Part shown: positions 37,084 through 46,256 of the stretch, one piece after another | Layout: each line of letters starts with the position of its first letter | Position numbering within the stretch: the stretch's first letter is position 1 | Assembly: GCA_040514355.1 (NCBI GenBank) | Contig: JBEVCF010000042.1 | Coordinates: 32,108-96,107 of the forward strand | Reading direction: 5' to 3' | From: Opacimonas sp040514355 | Lineage (GTDB): Bacteria; Pseudomonadota; Gammaproteobacteria; Enterobacterales; Alteromonadaceae | DNA length: 64,000 nt | Made by a program: the position numbers and the translations under genes | The notes under the pieces: model-generated | Told to the model about the DNA's origin: nothing | The model's input: the letters and a program-made list of their open reading frames with translations, nothing else | Databases searched by the model: none

Positions 37084-37427
37084 TTAGTGCTCCGACTCGA
37101 CAAAATCAGGGTACATAGCCTGCCAGTGACTAAACCCACCATCCATCGAATAAACAGTTTCAAAACCTTGCTCTACAAAAAACTGAGCGGCAGGTTGCGA
37201 TGAGATACCATGATAACATGTCACAATGATTGGCATGGTTGCATCCACCTCATCTTGTAACACTTGCAAGGGGGTGTTTTGGAAGTGGCGAGCATGTGGA
37301 ATATGTGCAGTCTGAAAACTAACCTCATCACGAATGTCGACCACAACTGCCGTGCCAGCTTCTACCNNNNNNNNNNTTCTACCATTTGCCTCGTTTGTTC
37401 AACACTAATATGATGAAATTGTGTCAT
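37084..37427 (-). CDS. glpE: Thiosulfate sulfurtransferase GlpE (rhodanese), interrupted by Ns
   Basis: Single-domain rhodanese transferring sulfane sulfur from thiosulfate to cyanide or thiol acceptors. The active-site Cys is in 'VTCYHGISSQPAAQ'; other features are 'VVDIRDEVSFQTAHIPHARHF' and 'YSMDGGFSHWQ'. The ten Ns at 37367-37376 fall after residue 17. The seven bases on either side (TTCTACC on the plus strand) are identical. Dropping the Ns and one copy gives an in-frame 108-residue protein, the same length as E. coli GlpE. The ATG is at 37425-37427, five bases after the tdh stop; glpG follows five bases later. Confidence 0.9.
37367..37376. other. Assembly gap of ten Ns inside glpE
   Basis: Both flanks end in the same heptamer TTCTACC (37360-37366 and 37377-37383), so the gap probably hides an unmerged overlap rather than missing sequence. 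Confidence 0.9.
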
Positions 37428-37432
37428 TATAT

Positions 37433-38473
37433 TTATTCCCAATTTAATATTATTTTGCCTGATTCACCAGACTGCATTTTAGCAAAACCTTCAGCAAAGC
37501 GCTCAACTGCATATTGATGTGTAATGATCGGCGTCAAATCCAAACCACTTTGGATCAAACTCGCCATCTTATACCATGTTTCAAACATTTCTCTACCATA
37601 AATTCCCTTTATCGTGAGACCCTTGAATATAACCTGGTTCCAATCAATAGCGACATCATTGGGTGGGATCCCGAGCATCGCAATTTTGCCACCGTGATTC
37701 ATCTTGGCCAGCATATCGCACAAGGCCACTTCAACGCCTGACATCTCTAGACCGACGTCAAAACCCTCTGTCATACCTAATTCTCGCATGACATCCACTA
37801 AATCGGTATGCGCGACGTTGACGGCACGAGTAGCACCCATTTTTTCTGCCAAAGCTAGACGATAGGGGTTGATGTCAGTGATCACCACATGTCTTGCGCC
37901 GACGTGTTTAGCGACCGCTGCAGCCATAATACCAATCGGGCCCGCTCCGGTTATCAACACATCTTCACCCACCAGATCAAATGATAATGCAGTGTGAACG
38001 GCGTTGCCAAAAGGGTCAAAAATAGCCGCGAGATCATCGCTGATATTATCGGGGATCTTAAACGCATTAAACGCAGGGATCACCAAATATTCAGCAAATG
38101 CACCAGAGCGATTCACCCCAACTCCTTCGGTGTTGCGACACAAATGACGACGCCCAGCACGACAATTGCGACAATGCCCACAAGTAATATGCCCCTCACC
38201 CGACACGCGATCACCAATAGTAAACCCTCGTACTTCTGAACCCATCGCAAGGACGCGTCCCACATATTCATGCCCGACCACCATCGGGACTGGGATTGTA
38301 GCTTGCGCCCACTGATCCCAATTAAAAATATGCATATCGGTACCACAAATGGCCGTTTTGTGAATTTTGATTAACAAATCGTTGGGGCCGTAATCTGGAA
38401 CCGGGGTGTCCGTCAACCAGATACCGGGCTCAGGGTATAATTTTGCCAATGCTTGCATCTGTTGTGTCATCAT
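37433..38473 (-). CDS. tdh: L-threonine 3-dehydrogenase
   Basis: Zinc alcohol-dehydrogenase family enzyme oxidising threonine to 2-amino-3-oxobutanoate, which Kbl cleaves to glycine and acetyl-CoA. Seen: catalytic zinc site 'KTAICGTDMHIFNWDQWA' and 'GHEYVG', structural zinc cysteines 'CGHCRNCRAGRRHLC', and NAD loop 'VLITGAGPIGIMAAAVAKH'. The 346-residue frame starts at 38473 with AGGGG upstream and overlaps the kbl stop as ATGA. E. coli Tdh begins five residues later, so an internal ATG is possible, but it lacks a ribosome-binding site. Confidence 0.96.
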   Translation of the reverse strand: MMTQQMQALAKLYPEPGIWLTDTPVPDYGPNDLLIKIHKTAICGTDMHIFNWDQWAQATIPVPMVVGHEYVGRVLAMGSEVRGFTIGDRVSGEGHITCGHCRNCRAGRRHLCRNTEGVGVNRSGAFAEYLVIPAFNAFKIPDNISDDLAAIFDPFGNAVHTALSFDLVGEDVLITGAGPIGIMAAAVAKHVGARHVVITDINPYRLALAEKMGATRAVNVAHTDLVDVMRELGMTEGFDVGLEMSGVEVALCDMLAKMNHGGKIAMLGIPPNDVAIDWNQVIFKGLTIKGIYGREMFETWYKMASLIQSGLDLTPIITHQYAVERFAEGFAKMQSGESGKIILNWE

Positions 38474-39663
38474 TCGATCACCCCTAATTCGCGACCGACT
38501 TCGATAAACGCATCCACAGCACGGTCGACCTGAGCAAGACTGTGCGCCGCTGACATTTGTGTGCGGATCCGCGCTTGACCTTGCGGCACGACAGGGTACG
38601 AAAAACCGATGACATAGATACCCCGTTCTAGCATCTTGTCGGCCATGCTTGAGGCCAGTTTAGCGTCCCCTAACATCACCGGTATAATGGCGTGGTCTTG
38701 CCCGCTTAAAGTAAAGCCTGCCTCGGTCATACGCTGTCTAAAATGCGTGGCGTTGTCACGCAAACGCGCACGCAAATCATCGCCTTGAGCCATCATGTCA
38801 AACACCTTGATAGATGCTGCAACAATCGGTGGCGCAACAGAATTAGAAAATAAATAAGGCCGCGAGCGTTGGCGTAACCAGGCAATCACTTCTTTTTTAC
38901 CCGAGGTAAAACCGCCAGAGGCGCCGCCTAAGGCTTTGCCTAAGGTACCGGTAATAATGTCTACTCGACCCATCACATCACAGTATTCATGTGAGCCTTT
39001 GCCGTGTTCACCGACAAAGCCTGTGGCGTGACAATCATCGACCATGACCATTGCGCCGTATTGCTCCGCTAAGTCACAAATACCTTTTAGGTTGGCAATC
39101 ACCCCATCCATTGAGAACACGCCATCGGTCGCAATCAGAATATGGCGTGCGCCATCAGACTGAGCAAGTTCTAGCTGAGCTTGCAAGGCTGACATATCAT
39201 TAGAGGCGTAGCGGTAGCGTCGTGCTTTAGACAAACGCACCCCATCAATGATACTCGCGTGATTCAGGCTATCGGACACAATCGCATCTTCAGGGCCTAA
39301 AATGGTTTCAAATAAGCCACCATTGGCATCAAAGCAAGAGGGATATAATATCGTCTCTTCCATCCCCAAAAAGTCGGAAATTTTTTGCTCTAAGGTTTTA
39401 TGAATATCTTGCGTACCACAAATAAAGCGCACCGAGGCAACGCCAAAACCATGCGAATCTAACCCTGCCTTTGCCGCTGCAATTAAGTCAGGATGATTCG
39501 CCAATCCAAGGTAATTATTAGCACAAAAGTTTAGTACTCCACCTTGTGATACAGTGACATCGGCGCGTTGTTGTGAACTGATCACGCGCTCGTGTTTATA
39601 CAGGCCTTGCTCAGCAACAGCATCGAGCTGACATTGTAATTGTTCGATAAATGCTTGGGTCAT
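38470..39663 (-). CDS. kbl: Glycine C-acetyltransferase (2-amino-3-ketobutyrate CoA ligase)
   Basis: PLP enzyme of the alpha-oxoamine synthase family that completes threonine breakdown to glycine. The 397 residues match E. coli (398). The PLP lysine lies in 'ITGTLGKALGGASGGF', and 'VMVDDCHATGFVGEHGKG' and 'NFCANNYLGLANHPDL' are family landmarks. It is the first gene of kbl-tdh-glpE-glpG. Confidence 0.96.
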   Translation of the reverse strand: MTQAFIEQLQCQLDAVAEQGLYKHERVISSQQRADVTVSQGGVLNFCANNYLGLANHPDLIAAAKAGLDSHGFGVASVRFICGTQDIHKTLEQKISDFLGMEETILYPSCFDANGGLFETILGPEDAIVSDSLNHASIIDGVRLSKARRYRYASNDMSALQAQLELAQSDGARHILIATDGVFSMDGVIANLKGICDLAEQYGAMVMVDDCHATGFVGEHGKGSHEYCDVMGRVDIITGTLGKALGGASGGFTSGKKEVIAWLRQRSRPYLFSNSVAPPIVAASIKVFDMMAQGDDLRARLRDNATHFRQRMTEAGFTLSGQDHAIIPVMLGDAKLASSMADKMLERGIYVIGFSYPVVPQGQARIRTQMSAAHSLAQVDRAVDAFIEVGRELGVIE

Positions 39664-39732
39664 AATCTGTCGTTTTATGATTGTTTTTTGTACAGTGAGT
39701 GTAAATCACGACGTCATAGCAAACTAGTTGTT

Positions 39733-42246
39733 TTAATTGAAATATTTTTGCTGTTCGGATAACTTTAGTTCATGGATCCATACATTATCGAGGATGATTT
39801 TAGGCAAAGAGGCCGCTAACTGATGTTCTGGTATCGGCATAGCGATGTAAAATCCTTGCCCTACGTTACAGCCCATATCTCTTAGTGCTGTCATTTGCTC
39901 AAGCGTTTCGATCCCCTCAGCAACAACGATTTTGTTCATGTTTACTGACATCGCGATAGTGGACTGGATTATTTGCTTATCAGTAATATTTTCTAGCATG
40001 CCTTTAACGAAAGTAGCGTCTATTTTAATCTTGTCCACCGGCATACTACGCAAGTAATTAAGGGAAGAATAGCCCGTACCAAAGTCATCAATCGCGAGTC
40101 TGATCCCTAGTTTTCTAAGTTGCTTCATGATTTGGAACGCCACATCAAAATCAGAAGCAAGCGTAGTTTCGGTAATTTCAAATTCGATGCGTTGAGGGTC
40201 GACACGGTATTGCGTTAGCATCTTTTGTAAAAACGGCAGTAACTTCGGATCGAGAAATTGTGAGGCTGACAGATTAATGGCTATATATTGTTTTTCATAC
40301 CCCAAACCATCCAGTATTTGTAACACTTTTAAGCTGCGTTCAATGATGTAATAATCCAGTTGAACCATGAAGGACGACTTCTCTAAAATAGGAATAAATT
40401 CCGCTGGCGATATTAACCCTTGTTCGGGGTGACGCCAGCGCAATAAAGCCTCAAAGCCCACAACAAAGTTACTTCTCAAGTCAATCAATGGCTGCAGTGC
40501 CAGATAAAAGTTGTCATTTTCTAGTGCTTTATGCGCCTCTCTTTCTAATTCAATTTTGTGGATAACACTGCGATTGAGTTCTGCATCATATATTCTAAGC
40601 GAGTTACCCTTCGTCTCTTTGGCTTTGTACATGGCTGTATCTGCTTGGCGGAGCAATTCTTCACTGGTATCTAGATGACTCGTACACAAGGTTAAACCCA
40701 AACTCGCCGTCACATAAAACTGTACCCCTCCTAGAAAAACTGGCTCTGCAAAACATTTTAAGATCTTTTGCCCAAAGACACTTAGCGCGTGCAAATCGGC
40801 TATATTTTCAGCTACGAGTACAAATTCATCGCCGCCAAAACGACACACAATGTCTTCAGCTCGCAAAGTCGTTTGCAGGCGCGACGCTACTTTTTTCAGG
40901 AGCGTATCACCGGCTGTGTGTCCGTGTCCGTCATTGACCTTTTTAAAATCATCGACATCCATTAGCAGCACTGCAAACTTGGTCCCATGCCGTTTATGCT
41001 TGATAATTAAATGGTCGAGATGCTCAATCAACATATTGCGGTTGGGTAAGTGTGTTAAGTCATCATACATGGCCATCTGTTTGAGTTTGGCGCGCTCTTC
41101 TTCAATTTTCTGTTTCATTGAAATAAGCTTATCAACTAGCGCATTGGCCGCGTTATTCAATTGATCAATTTCATCTTCCATCATTTTGTTAGGGGGAACA
41201 TATGTTTTTTTAAACGCCTTATAGTCTTGCTTGTTGATCAGCGGGAAGCGTTCGACCAAATTTTTCAAGCGTCGTTTATGACTGACATTCATGATATAAA
41301 AAACAAACGAACACAGCACAAAGAAGATAGTCCCACCAGTTATAACGCGGGAATTGATCGTTAGGGTTCTGTAGTATAGGTCACTGACTTCCTTGTTGAT
41401 CAATAAATAGTATGCTTCACGTTGTTCTAGATTGAGGCGTTTTGCGGCAAAGTAGTAATACTTATCGGCAATGGCCACTATGACGCCCCTCGTCGTTAAA
41501 TCAGAGAGCGAATAATCATCATCCAAACCCATAATAAGCTGCTCAACAAAGTGCGCTTTTAGCGAATAAGTCGATGGAGGTATGGCAAAATCTTGTACAT
41601 TTTTCGCATCTAACATGACGCGTCCTATCGCAAAATTAGACGTTGTACTTTGCTCTAGTTTAGGTAGGATCGAAACAATGGGTATATACAGATAGACGTG
41701 GTAGATATCTGAACCTAACGCTATGCGCAACGTACTGATCTTAAAACAATCAGTAGCACACCAAATTTGATAGGTTTGATTTGAATCATAAGGCTGCTGT
41801 TGGCTGAGATCCGCAACTACTTGGTTAGGTAATGTATGTAATTGAACGTTCTCTTCATTGTGTAAACTATAGCCCAATATCTCACCACTCATTTGTAAAC
41901 GATTAAGCAAGGTCGGCACAATCTGTAAATCAGGTGGTAAATCAGCCATTTCTAAAAGACCAGCGGAATCAGTGTGTGGCCATATACCTGTTTGATAAAT
42001 GTCATTATACGGAGCAACTGAAGCTGTTTCTGGTAAGACATGCGAGATTAACATGGCAAACTTTTGACTCTGCAAGGTCAAAATAAGATCGAATTCTCCC
42101 TCATAAAATCCGAGCTGTTTGTCTTTGAACAACTCTAAGTTGCGCTCGGTTTCTTGCAAAGTCAAAACCGTGACTAATGCAAAAGCGGCTCCGAGCATCA
42201 CAATCAAAGTCACAAATATCTTTTGTCCAATACTAACAAACCGCAC
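39733..42246 (-). CDS. Membrane GGDEF-EAL protein (cyclic di-GMP turnover)
   Basis: An 837-residue signalling protein. Helices at about 8-28 and 302-320 bracket a roughly 270-residue periplasmic sensor region, followed by a HAMP-like/coiled linker ('LNNAANALVDKLISMKQKIEEERAKLKQMA'), a GGDEF domain and an EAL domain. The cyclase motif is intact (GGDEF at 471-475) with an RxxD inhibitory site (462-465, RAED). The EAL domain is also intact: EAL at 599-601 ('GFEALLRWRHP'), 'AIDDFGTGYSSLNYL' and 'VAEGIET'. So either or both activities are possible. Sensor ligand unknown. Monocistronic. Confidence 0.92.
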   Translation of the reverse strand: MRFVSIGQKIFVTLIVMLGAAFALVTVLTLQETERNLELFKDKQLGFYEGEFDLILTLQSQKFAMLISHVLPETASVAPYNDIYQTGIWPHTDSAGLLEMADLPPDLQIVPTLLNRLQMSGEILGYSLHNEENVQLHTLPNQVVADLSQQQPYDSNQTYQIWCATDCFKISTLRIALGSDIYHVYLYIPIVSILPKLEQSTTSNFAIGRVMLDAKNVQDFAIPPSTYSLKAHFVEQLIMGLDDDYSLSDLTTRGVIVAIADKYYYFAAKRLNLEQREAYYLLINKEVSDLYYRTLTINSRVITGGTIFFVLCSFVFYIMNVSHKRRLKNLVERFPLINKQDYKAFKKTYVPPNKMMEDEIDQLNNAANALVDKLISMKQKIEEERAKLKQMAMYDDLTHLPNRNMLIEHLDHLIIKHKRHGTKFAVLLMDVDDFKKVNDGHGHTAGDTLLKKVASRLQTTLRAEDIVCRFGGDEFVLVAENIADLHALSVFGQKILKCFAEPVFLGGVQFYVTASLGLTLCTSHLDTSEELLRQADTAMYKAKETKGNSLRIYDAELNRSVIHKIELEREAHKALENDNFYLALQPLIDLRSNFVVGFEALLRWRHPEQGLISPAEFIPILEKSSFMVQLDYYIIERSLKVLQILDGLGYEKQYIAINLSASQFLDPKLLPFLQKMLTQYRVDPQRIEFEITETTLASDFDVAFQIMKQLRKLGIRLAIDDFGTGYSSLNYLRSMPVDKIKIDATFVKGMLENITDKQIIQSTIAMSVNMNKIVVAEGIETLEQMTALRDMGCNVGQGFYIAMPIPEHQLAASLPKIILDNVWIHELKLSEQQKYFN

Positions 42247-42409
42247 GTTTATACCTGAAACATCTGTGTTTGTTCTCTGTTTGGAGTTGTCCTATGAGCA
42301 ACATAAGGCATGTGTAATTTAATTCTCGATAAGCAACGGCTAGGCGTAAAATCTAAGTATAGTGGAAGAAAAAAAATGTGGGAGATTATCTTGAGGTTGA
42401 GTGGATAAC

Positions 42410-43453
42410 TTACAGTCGATGCACAAAATTATCGATTGCCGCACGTACTTGCTCTGTAGAAATATGCTGCATCCACTGTTCTCCCTTAGCGCGAACGCCA
42501 AAGGTCAAGTTTTGCCAGCAATCATTGTATTCCGCTTTGATGGCGTCGGGATACACGCTTACCGTATCGTGTAAATTGCAATAAGGTCCCGTCCGCAATG
42601 GATTACTATGCGCATATAAGCCTAGTACTGGAGTACCAACAGTGGTCGCCATGTGCGCCGGACCAGTATCAGGTGCAATAACGAACGTTGCTTGGCGCAG
42701 TACTACTAGCATTTGTTTGAGCGTAGTTTGTCCGACGAGATCTAACGTAATCGCCGCACCAGCTTCGTGTAAGGCACTTTGCATGTCGCGATCAAGCCTG
42801 CCAGGTCCACCGCATAACACAGTGGCAAACCCTTGCTCTTGCAAATAATGCAAGGCATCGCAGTAGCCCTCTACCGTCCAATTACGCATCGTTTTTGAGG
42901 CGGTTGGGGCAAGCACGACATAACGATGCAAATGCGCAGTCTTTTCTTGTACCCATTGTTCATCTGTTTGCGCTATGGGTATATCCCAGCGAAGATTGGT
43001 GGGCGGTACACCTAGTGCATCGGCAAATTGCATAAAGCCTTCCAACACATGCGACTGCTCATGATGCTGTATGTGTTCATTAGTAAATAACCAATGACCT
43101 TCTTTGCTGCGTTGCCAATCAAAACCTAAGCGTTTGTTTGCTTTAATTGCACTGGATAACCAATTCGCTCGCAATGCCACTTGCATGACTAACAATACAT
43201 CAAATACTTCGTTTGCCAGTGCCTGTTTAAGCCGAGCTCGGGCTTGCTTCGCCTCTTTGTCTACAACGATAAACCGTACTCCGTCCATACCTTTGACGAG
43301 TTCGTGTTCAATTTTACCAATGACCCACGTGATCTGCGTTTCTGGCCAGGCTTCACGAATACGTGTAACCATAGCAACCGCATGGCAGACATCACCAATA
43401 GCAGAAAGTCGCAAGATACAAATTTTTTGATAAGGACGCGATAACACAGACAT
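42410..43453 (-). CDS. Glycosyltransferase family 9 (LPS heptosyltransferase-like)
   Basis: A 347-residue GT9 enzyme, the family of ADP-heptose:LPS heptosyltransferases I, II and III. Seen: 'ICILRLSAIGDVCHAVAMVTRIREAWP' at the start, and in the second half 'VVLAPTASKTMRNW', 'VLCGGPGRLD', 'DLVGQTTLKQMLVVLRQATFVIAPDTGPAHMATTVGTPVLGLYAHSNPLRTGP'. The acceptor cannot be settled by reading, so no symbol is given. It is divergent from kdkA, which also acts on the LPS core, fitting a core-oligosaccharide locus. Confidence 0.88.
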   Translation of the reverse strand: MSVLSRPYQKICILRLSAIGDVCHAVAMVTRIREAWPETQITWVIGKIEHELVKGMDGVRFIVVDKEAKQARARLKQALANEVFDVLLVMQVALRANWLSSAIKANKRLGFDWQRSKEGHWLFTNEHIQHHEQSHVLEGFMQFADALGVPPTNLRWDIPIAQTDEQWVQEKTAHLHRYVVLAPTASKTMRNWTVEGYCDALHYLQEQGFATVLCGGPGRLDRDMQSALHEAGAAITLDLVGQTTLKQMLVVLRQATFVIAPDTGPAHMATTVGTPVLGLYAHSNPLRTGPYCNLHDTVSVYPDAIKAEYNDCWQNLTFGVRAKGEQWMQHISTEQVRAAIDNFVHRL

Positions 43454-43532
43454 TCAAAGGTGGCTTTTCAGCACGGAATAGAACACAATATCCATTATCA
43501 TATCGTAACTTTTTTACATTTGGTAATGAAGT

Positions 43533-44267
43533 ATGTCTTTTTCTTTATCAGCTGACTGGCAAATAATCCATCAAGGCGCTGAATATTTAATAACACCTTC
43601 ACCAGATAAACATTGTATCGATTTTTTTGACCCACAATTTTGGCTGGCACAAGACGCAGTTATTAATACAGCACACGGGCGGGGCACGACCTACTTTGTT
43701 AAACATAATGACGAGGTATGGGTACTGCGAAGCTACCTACGCGGTGGCCTTGTAGGTCGCTTCATTAAGCGACGCTTTGTGTATACCGGTATCACACGTA
43801 CGCGGGTTTATCGAGAATTAGCGCTACTTGAACACTTGCATCAAGCAGGAGTGAACGTGCCCCGTGCTATCGCAGGGTATATCCATCGGTCCAACACGTC
43901 ATACGAATGTAAACTTTTACTCGAAGCTATCCCACATGCTCGTGAAATTCACGCCCTGTGTCAAAATGGCACCCTGACCAAAGCACATTGCCAAACTATC
44001 GGGGAGATGATTGCCAAGATGCATCATGCTGGTGTGTATCACCACGATCTCAATATCCAAAATATCTTACTCGATGCAGATGCTGTCGTATGGCTGATTG
44101 ACTTTGATAAATGCCACGCCAGCAATACATTGACGACGTCACAAAAACATGCCAATCTGAAACGATTACAGCGGTCTATTGAAAAACAAAAACGCCTACA
44201 CCCACATTATTTTTTCCCTGCATCACATTGGGAAGCGCTTTTAGTCGCATATGAGCACGCCGACTAA
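43533..44267 (+). CDS. kdkA: 3-deoxy-D-manno-octulosonic acid kinase
   Basis: Phosphorylates the Kdo residue of lipid A-Kdo at O4, a trait of organisms with single-Kdo inner core such as Haemophilus and Vibrio. The 244-residue protein has the kinase-fold landmarks 'RGGLVGRFIKRRFVYTGITRTRVYRELALLEHLHQAGVNVPRAIAGY', the catalytic loop 'YHHDLNIQNILLD' and metal site 'WLIDFDKC'. It is divergent from the GT9 glycosyltransferase across about 80 bases and followed by coaD, as in other Gammaproteobacteria with waaA-kdkA-coaD neighbourhoods. Confidence 0.92.
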   Translation: MSFSLSADWQIIHQGAEYLITPSPDKHCIDFFDPQFWLAQDAVINTAHGRGTTYFVKHNDEVWVLRSYLRGGLVGRFIKRRFVYTGITRTRVYRELALLEHLHQAGVNVPRAIAGYIHRSNTSYECKLLLEAIPHAREIHALCQNGTLTKAHCQTIGEMIAKMHHAGVYHHDLNIQNILLDADAVVWLIDFDKCHASNTLTTSQKHANLKRLQRSIEKQKRLHPHYFFPASHWEALLVAYEHAD

Positions 44268-44340
44268 TGACTAAGACTTGCAAGTTCAAGCGATGTTAGC
44301 TAGAGTTTTCACCTCGATACAATGACAGGTTGAACAAGGC

Positions 44341-44847
44341 ATGAAAACTCGCGCAATTTACCCGGGTACATTTGATCCCATTACCAATGGGCATGCAGAT
44401 TTAATCGAACGCGGGGCAGACATGTTTGAACAAGTTATTGTTGGCATTGCCGCTAACCCATCCAAAAAACCCTTGTTCACCTTAGCCGAGCGGGTAGCCA
44501 TGATCACCGAGATCACCCAACATCTTCCCAATGTACAAGTAATGGGATTTACTGGTCTATTAGCAGATTTTGCCAAGAAAAAAAATGCAACCGTGCTTAT
44601 CCGTGGCTTACGTGCAGTGTCGGATTTTGAATATGAATTTCAATTAGCTAACATGAATCGANNNNNNNNNNTGAATCGACGGTTAAACCCGCTTTTAGAA
44701 AGTGTGTTTTTAACGCCAGCAGAGGAAAACTCTTTCATCTCATCGACTCTAGTAAAAGAAGTTGCTTTGCATCACGGTAATGTCGATGAATTCGTCCACC
44801 CTGTGGTTAAAGCGGCATTAGCAACCCGCTTACATCCGAGCAACTAG
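44341..44847 (+). CDS. coaD: Phosphopantetheine adenylyltransferase, interrupted by Ns
   Basis: Adenylates 4'-phosphopantetheine in coenzyme A synthesis. Nucleotidyltransferase motifs: 'YPGTFDPITNGHADLI' at the start and 'FISSTLVKEVALHHGNV' near the end. Ten Ns at 44662-44671 sit after 'QLANMNR'; the eight bases TGAATCGA are repeated on both sides. Removing the Ns and one copy gives 'QLANMNRRLNPLLESVFL' in frame and a 162-residue protein (159 in E. coli). The last four bases overlap convergent mutM. Confidence 0.94.
   Translation: MKTRAIYPGTFDPITNGHADLIERGADMFEQVIVGIAANPSKKPLFTLAERVAMITEITQHLPNVQVMGFTGLLADFAKKKNATVLIRGLRAVSDFEYEFQLANMNRXXXXNRRLNPLLESVFLTPAEENSFISSTLVKEVALHHGNVDEFVHPVVKAALATRLHPSN
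44662..44671. other. Assembly gap of ten Ns inside coaD
   Basis: Flanked by identical TGAATCGA octamers (44654-44661 and 44672-44679). Collapsing the duplication restores a normal coaD. Confidence 0.92.
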
Positions 44848-45656
44848 CGCTGACAGCTAGCACAATAAAACGTATTGCGCTGACCCAACATGACAGATTT
44901 GATGGGGCTTTTGCACACTCGACATGGCTTACCAGTTCGACCGTACACATTCAAATGAATGCGAAAATAACCTGGGCTACCATCGACATTAGAGAAATCC
45001 TGTAAGGTCGTGCCACCTTGCTCAATTGCGGCAGCAAGTACAATTTTGATATTCCGAGTCAAGGCCTGATAGCGTTTTAAACTGATTTTGCCAGCGGAAC
45101 GCTTAGGGTGGATCCCTGACATAAATAAGGCCTCATTGGCGTAGATATTACCCACTCCCACTACTATATGATTGTCCATGATAAATTGTTTGACCGTCGC
45201 ACTGCGTCCACGAGAGCGCTCAAATAACACCTTATCGTGAAAATCATCAGTCAAGGGCTCTGGCCCTAACTTGTTGAGTAAGGCATGCTGAGCTTCATCT
45301 TTGCCTTGCCACAGCAACGCACCAAATTTACGCGCATCGTTAAAGCGCAAACACTCACCGTTAGTTAACACGATATCCACATGATCGTGCTTGACGACGG
45401 GAGTGTGTTGGTCAAATACTCGCAGATAACCGGTCATACCTAAGTGCAGAATGAGGCTACCGACATCAGTATTGATGAATATATATTTCGCTCGGCGGGT
45501 GACCGAGCGGATAACTTGTCCTTCGGCTAGAACAACATCTGCGGGAATATCCCAACGCAACTTGGGGGTACGTAAAATGATTTTTGCGATAGTTGCGCCA
45601 GTGATTTTAGGCTCAATCCCTAAACGCGAGACTTCAACTTCAGGTAATTCAGGCAT
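44844..45656 (-). CDS. mutM: Formamidopyrimidine-DNA glycosylase
   Basis: Bifunctional base-excision enzyme removing 8-oxoguanine and nicking the abasic site. The 270 residues match E. coli (269). The catalytic N terminus is 'PELPEVEV' (Pro2/Glu3), with the helix-two-turn-helix region 'IVVGVGNIYANEALF' and a C-terminal zinc finger 'CRVCKSP...FYCASCQR'. It is convergent with coaD, overlapping it by four bases. Confidence 0.97.
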   Translation of the reverse strand: MPELPEVEVSRLGIEPKITGATIAKIILRTPKLRWDIPADVVLAEGQVIRSVTRRAKYIFINTDVGSLILHLGMTGYLRVFDQHTPVVKHDHVDIVLTNGECLRFNDARKFGALLWQGKDEAQHALLNKLGPEPLTDDFHDKVLFERSRGRSATVKQFIMDNHIVVGVGNIYANEALFMSGIHPKRSAGKISLKRYQALTRNIKIVLAAAIEQGGTTLQDFSNVDGSPGYFRIHLNVYGRTGKPCRVCKSPIKSVMLGQRNTFYCASCQR

Positions 45657-45720
45657 GATAAGTAGTTATGGTTATGCTTTATATTCACTAGAATAACGGA
45701 TTTGTGCCTGCTACGCACAC

Positions 45721-45744
45721 AAAAAACCCGGCATTAAACCGGGC
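45721..45744 (-). terminator. Rho-independent terminator of rpmB-rpmG
   Basis: On the minus strand, CCCGG (45739-45743) and CCGGG (45727-45731) form a stem with a seven-base loop, followed by six T (45721-45726). It lies about 30 bases beyond the rpmG stop. Confidence 0.85.
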
Positions 45745-45771
45745 TTTTGGTGGAGACAAAACCAAAAGGTC

Positions 45772-45927
45772 TTATTTGATTTTTGCTTCCTTGAACATAA
45801 CGTGCTTGCGGATCTTTGGATCAAACTTTTTGATTTCCATTTTGCCAGGCATGTTACGCTTGTTCTTATCAGTGGTATAGTAGAAACCAGTGCCAGCTGT
45901 AGATACTAATTTAATTTTATCGCGCAT
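45772..45927 (-). CDS. rpmG: 50S ribosomal protein L33
   Basis: A 51-residue protein. Its translation has the L33 landmarks 'KIKLVSTAGTGFYYTT', 'KNKRNMPGKMEIKKFDP' and the C-terminal 'HVMFKEAKIK'. It has no zinc-binding cysteines, so it is the Zn-independent form usual in Gammaproteobacteria. It follows rpmB by 11 bases in the conserved rpmBG order. Confidence 0.96.
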   Translation of the reverse strand: MRDKIKLVSTAGTGFYYTTDKNKRNMPGKMEIKKFDPKIRKHVMFKEAKIK

Positions 45928-45938
45928 GATGGGGTTCC

Positions 45939-46175
45939 TTAGATTTTTTCGCCACGAGCACGGATATCAGCTAGTACTGTATCAATGCCTTTCTTATCGA
46001 TAATACGCATACCTTTTGGAGTAAGGCGTAATTTAACGAAACGGTTTTCAGACTCAACCCAAAAACGGTGAGTTTGTAAATTTGGTAAAAAACGACGACG
46101 AGTCGCGTTGCGAGCGTGAGAACGGTTGTTACCAACTGCTGGACGCTTGCCTGTTACTTGACATACTTTAGCCAT
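45939..46175 (-). CDS. rpmB: 50S ribosomal protein L28
   Basis: A 78-residue protein beginning 'MAKVCQVTGKRPAVGNNRSH' with 'RRRFLPNLQTHRFWVESE' and 'LRLTPKGMRIIDKKGID', equal in length to E. coli L28. A frame open 31 codons further upstream is not used: TTGGAGAC lies at the right distance before the ATG at 46175. Confidence 0.97.
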   Translation of the reverse strand: MAKVCQVTGKRPAVGNNRSHARNATRRRFLPNLQTHRFWVESENRFVKLRLTPKGMRIIDKKGIDTVLADIRARGEKI

Positions 46176-46256
46176 AGTATTTGTCTCCAAAACAACTTTA
46201 AATACTTCTATAAGCATGGATGAAACATCGACATACTTACGGATAAGAGGGCGCAT

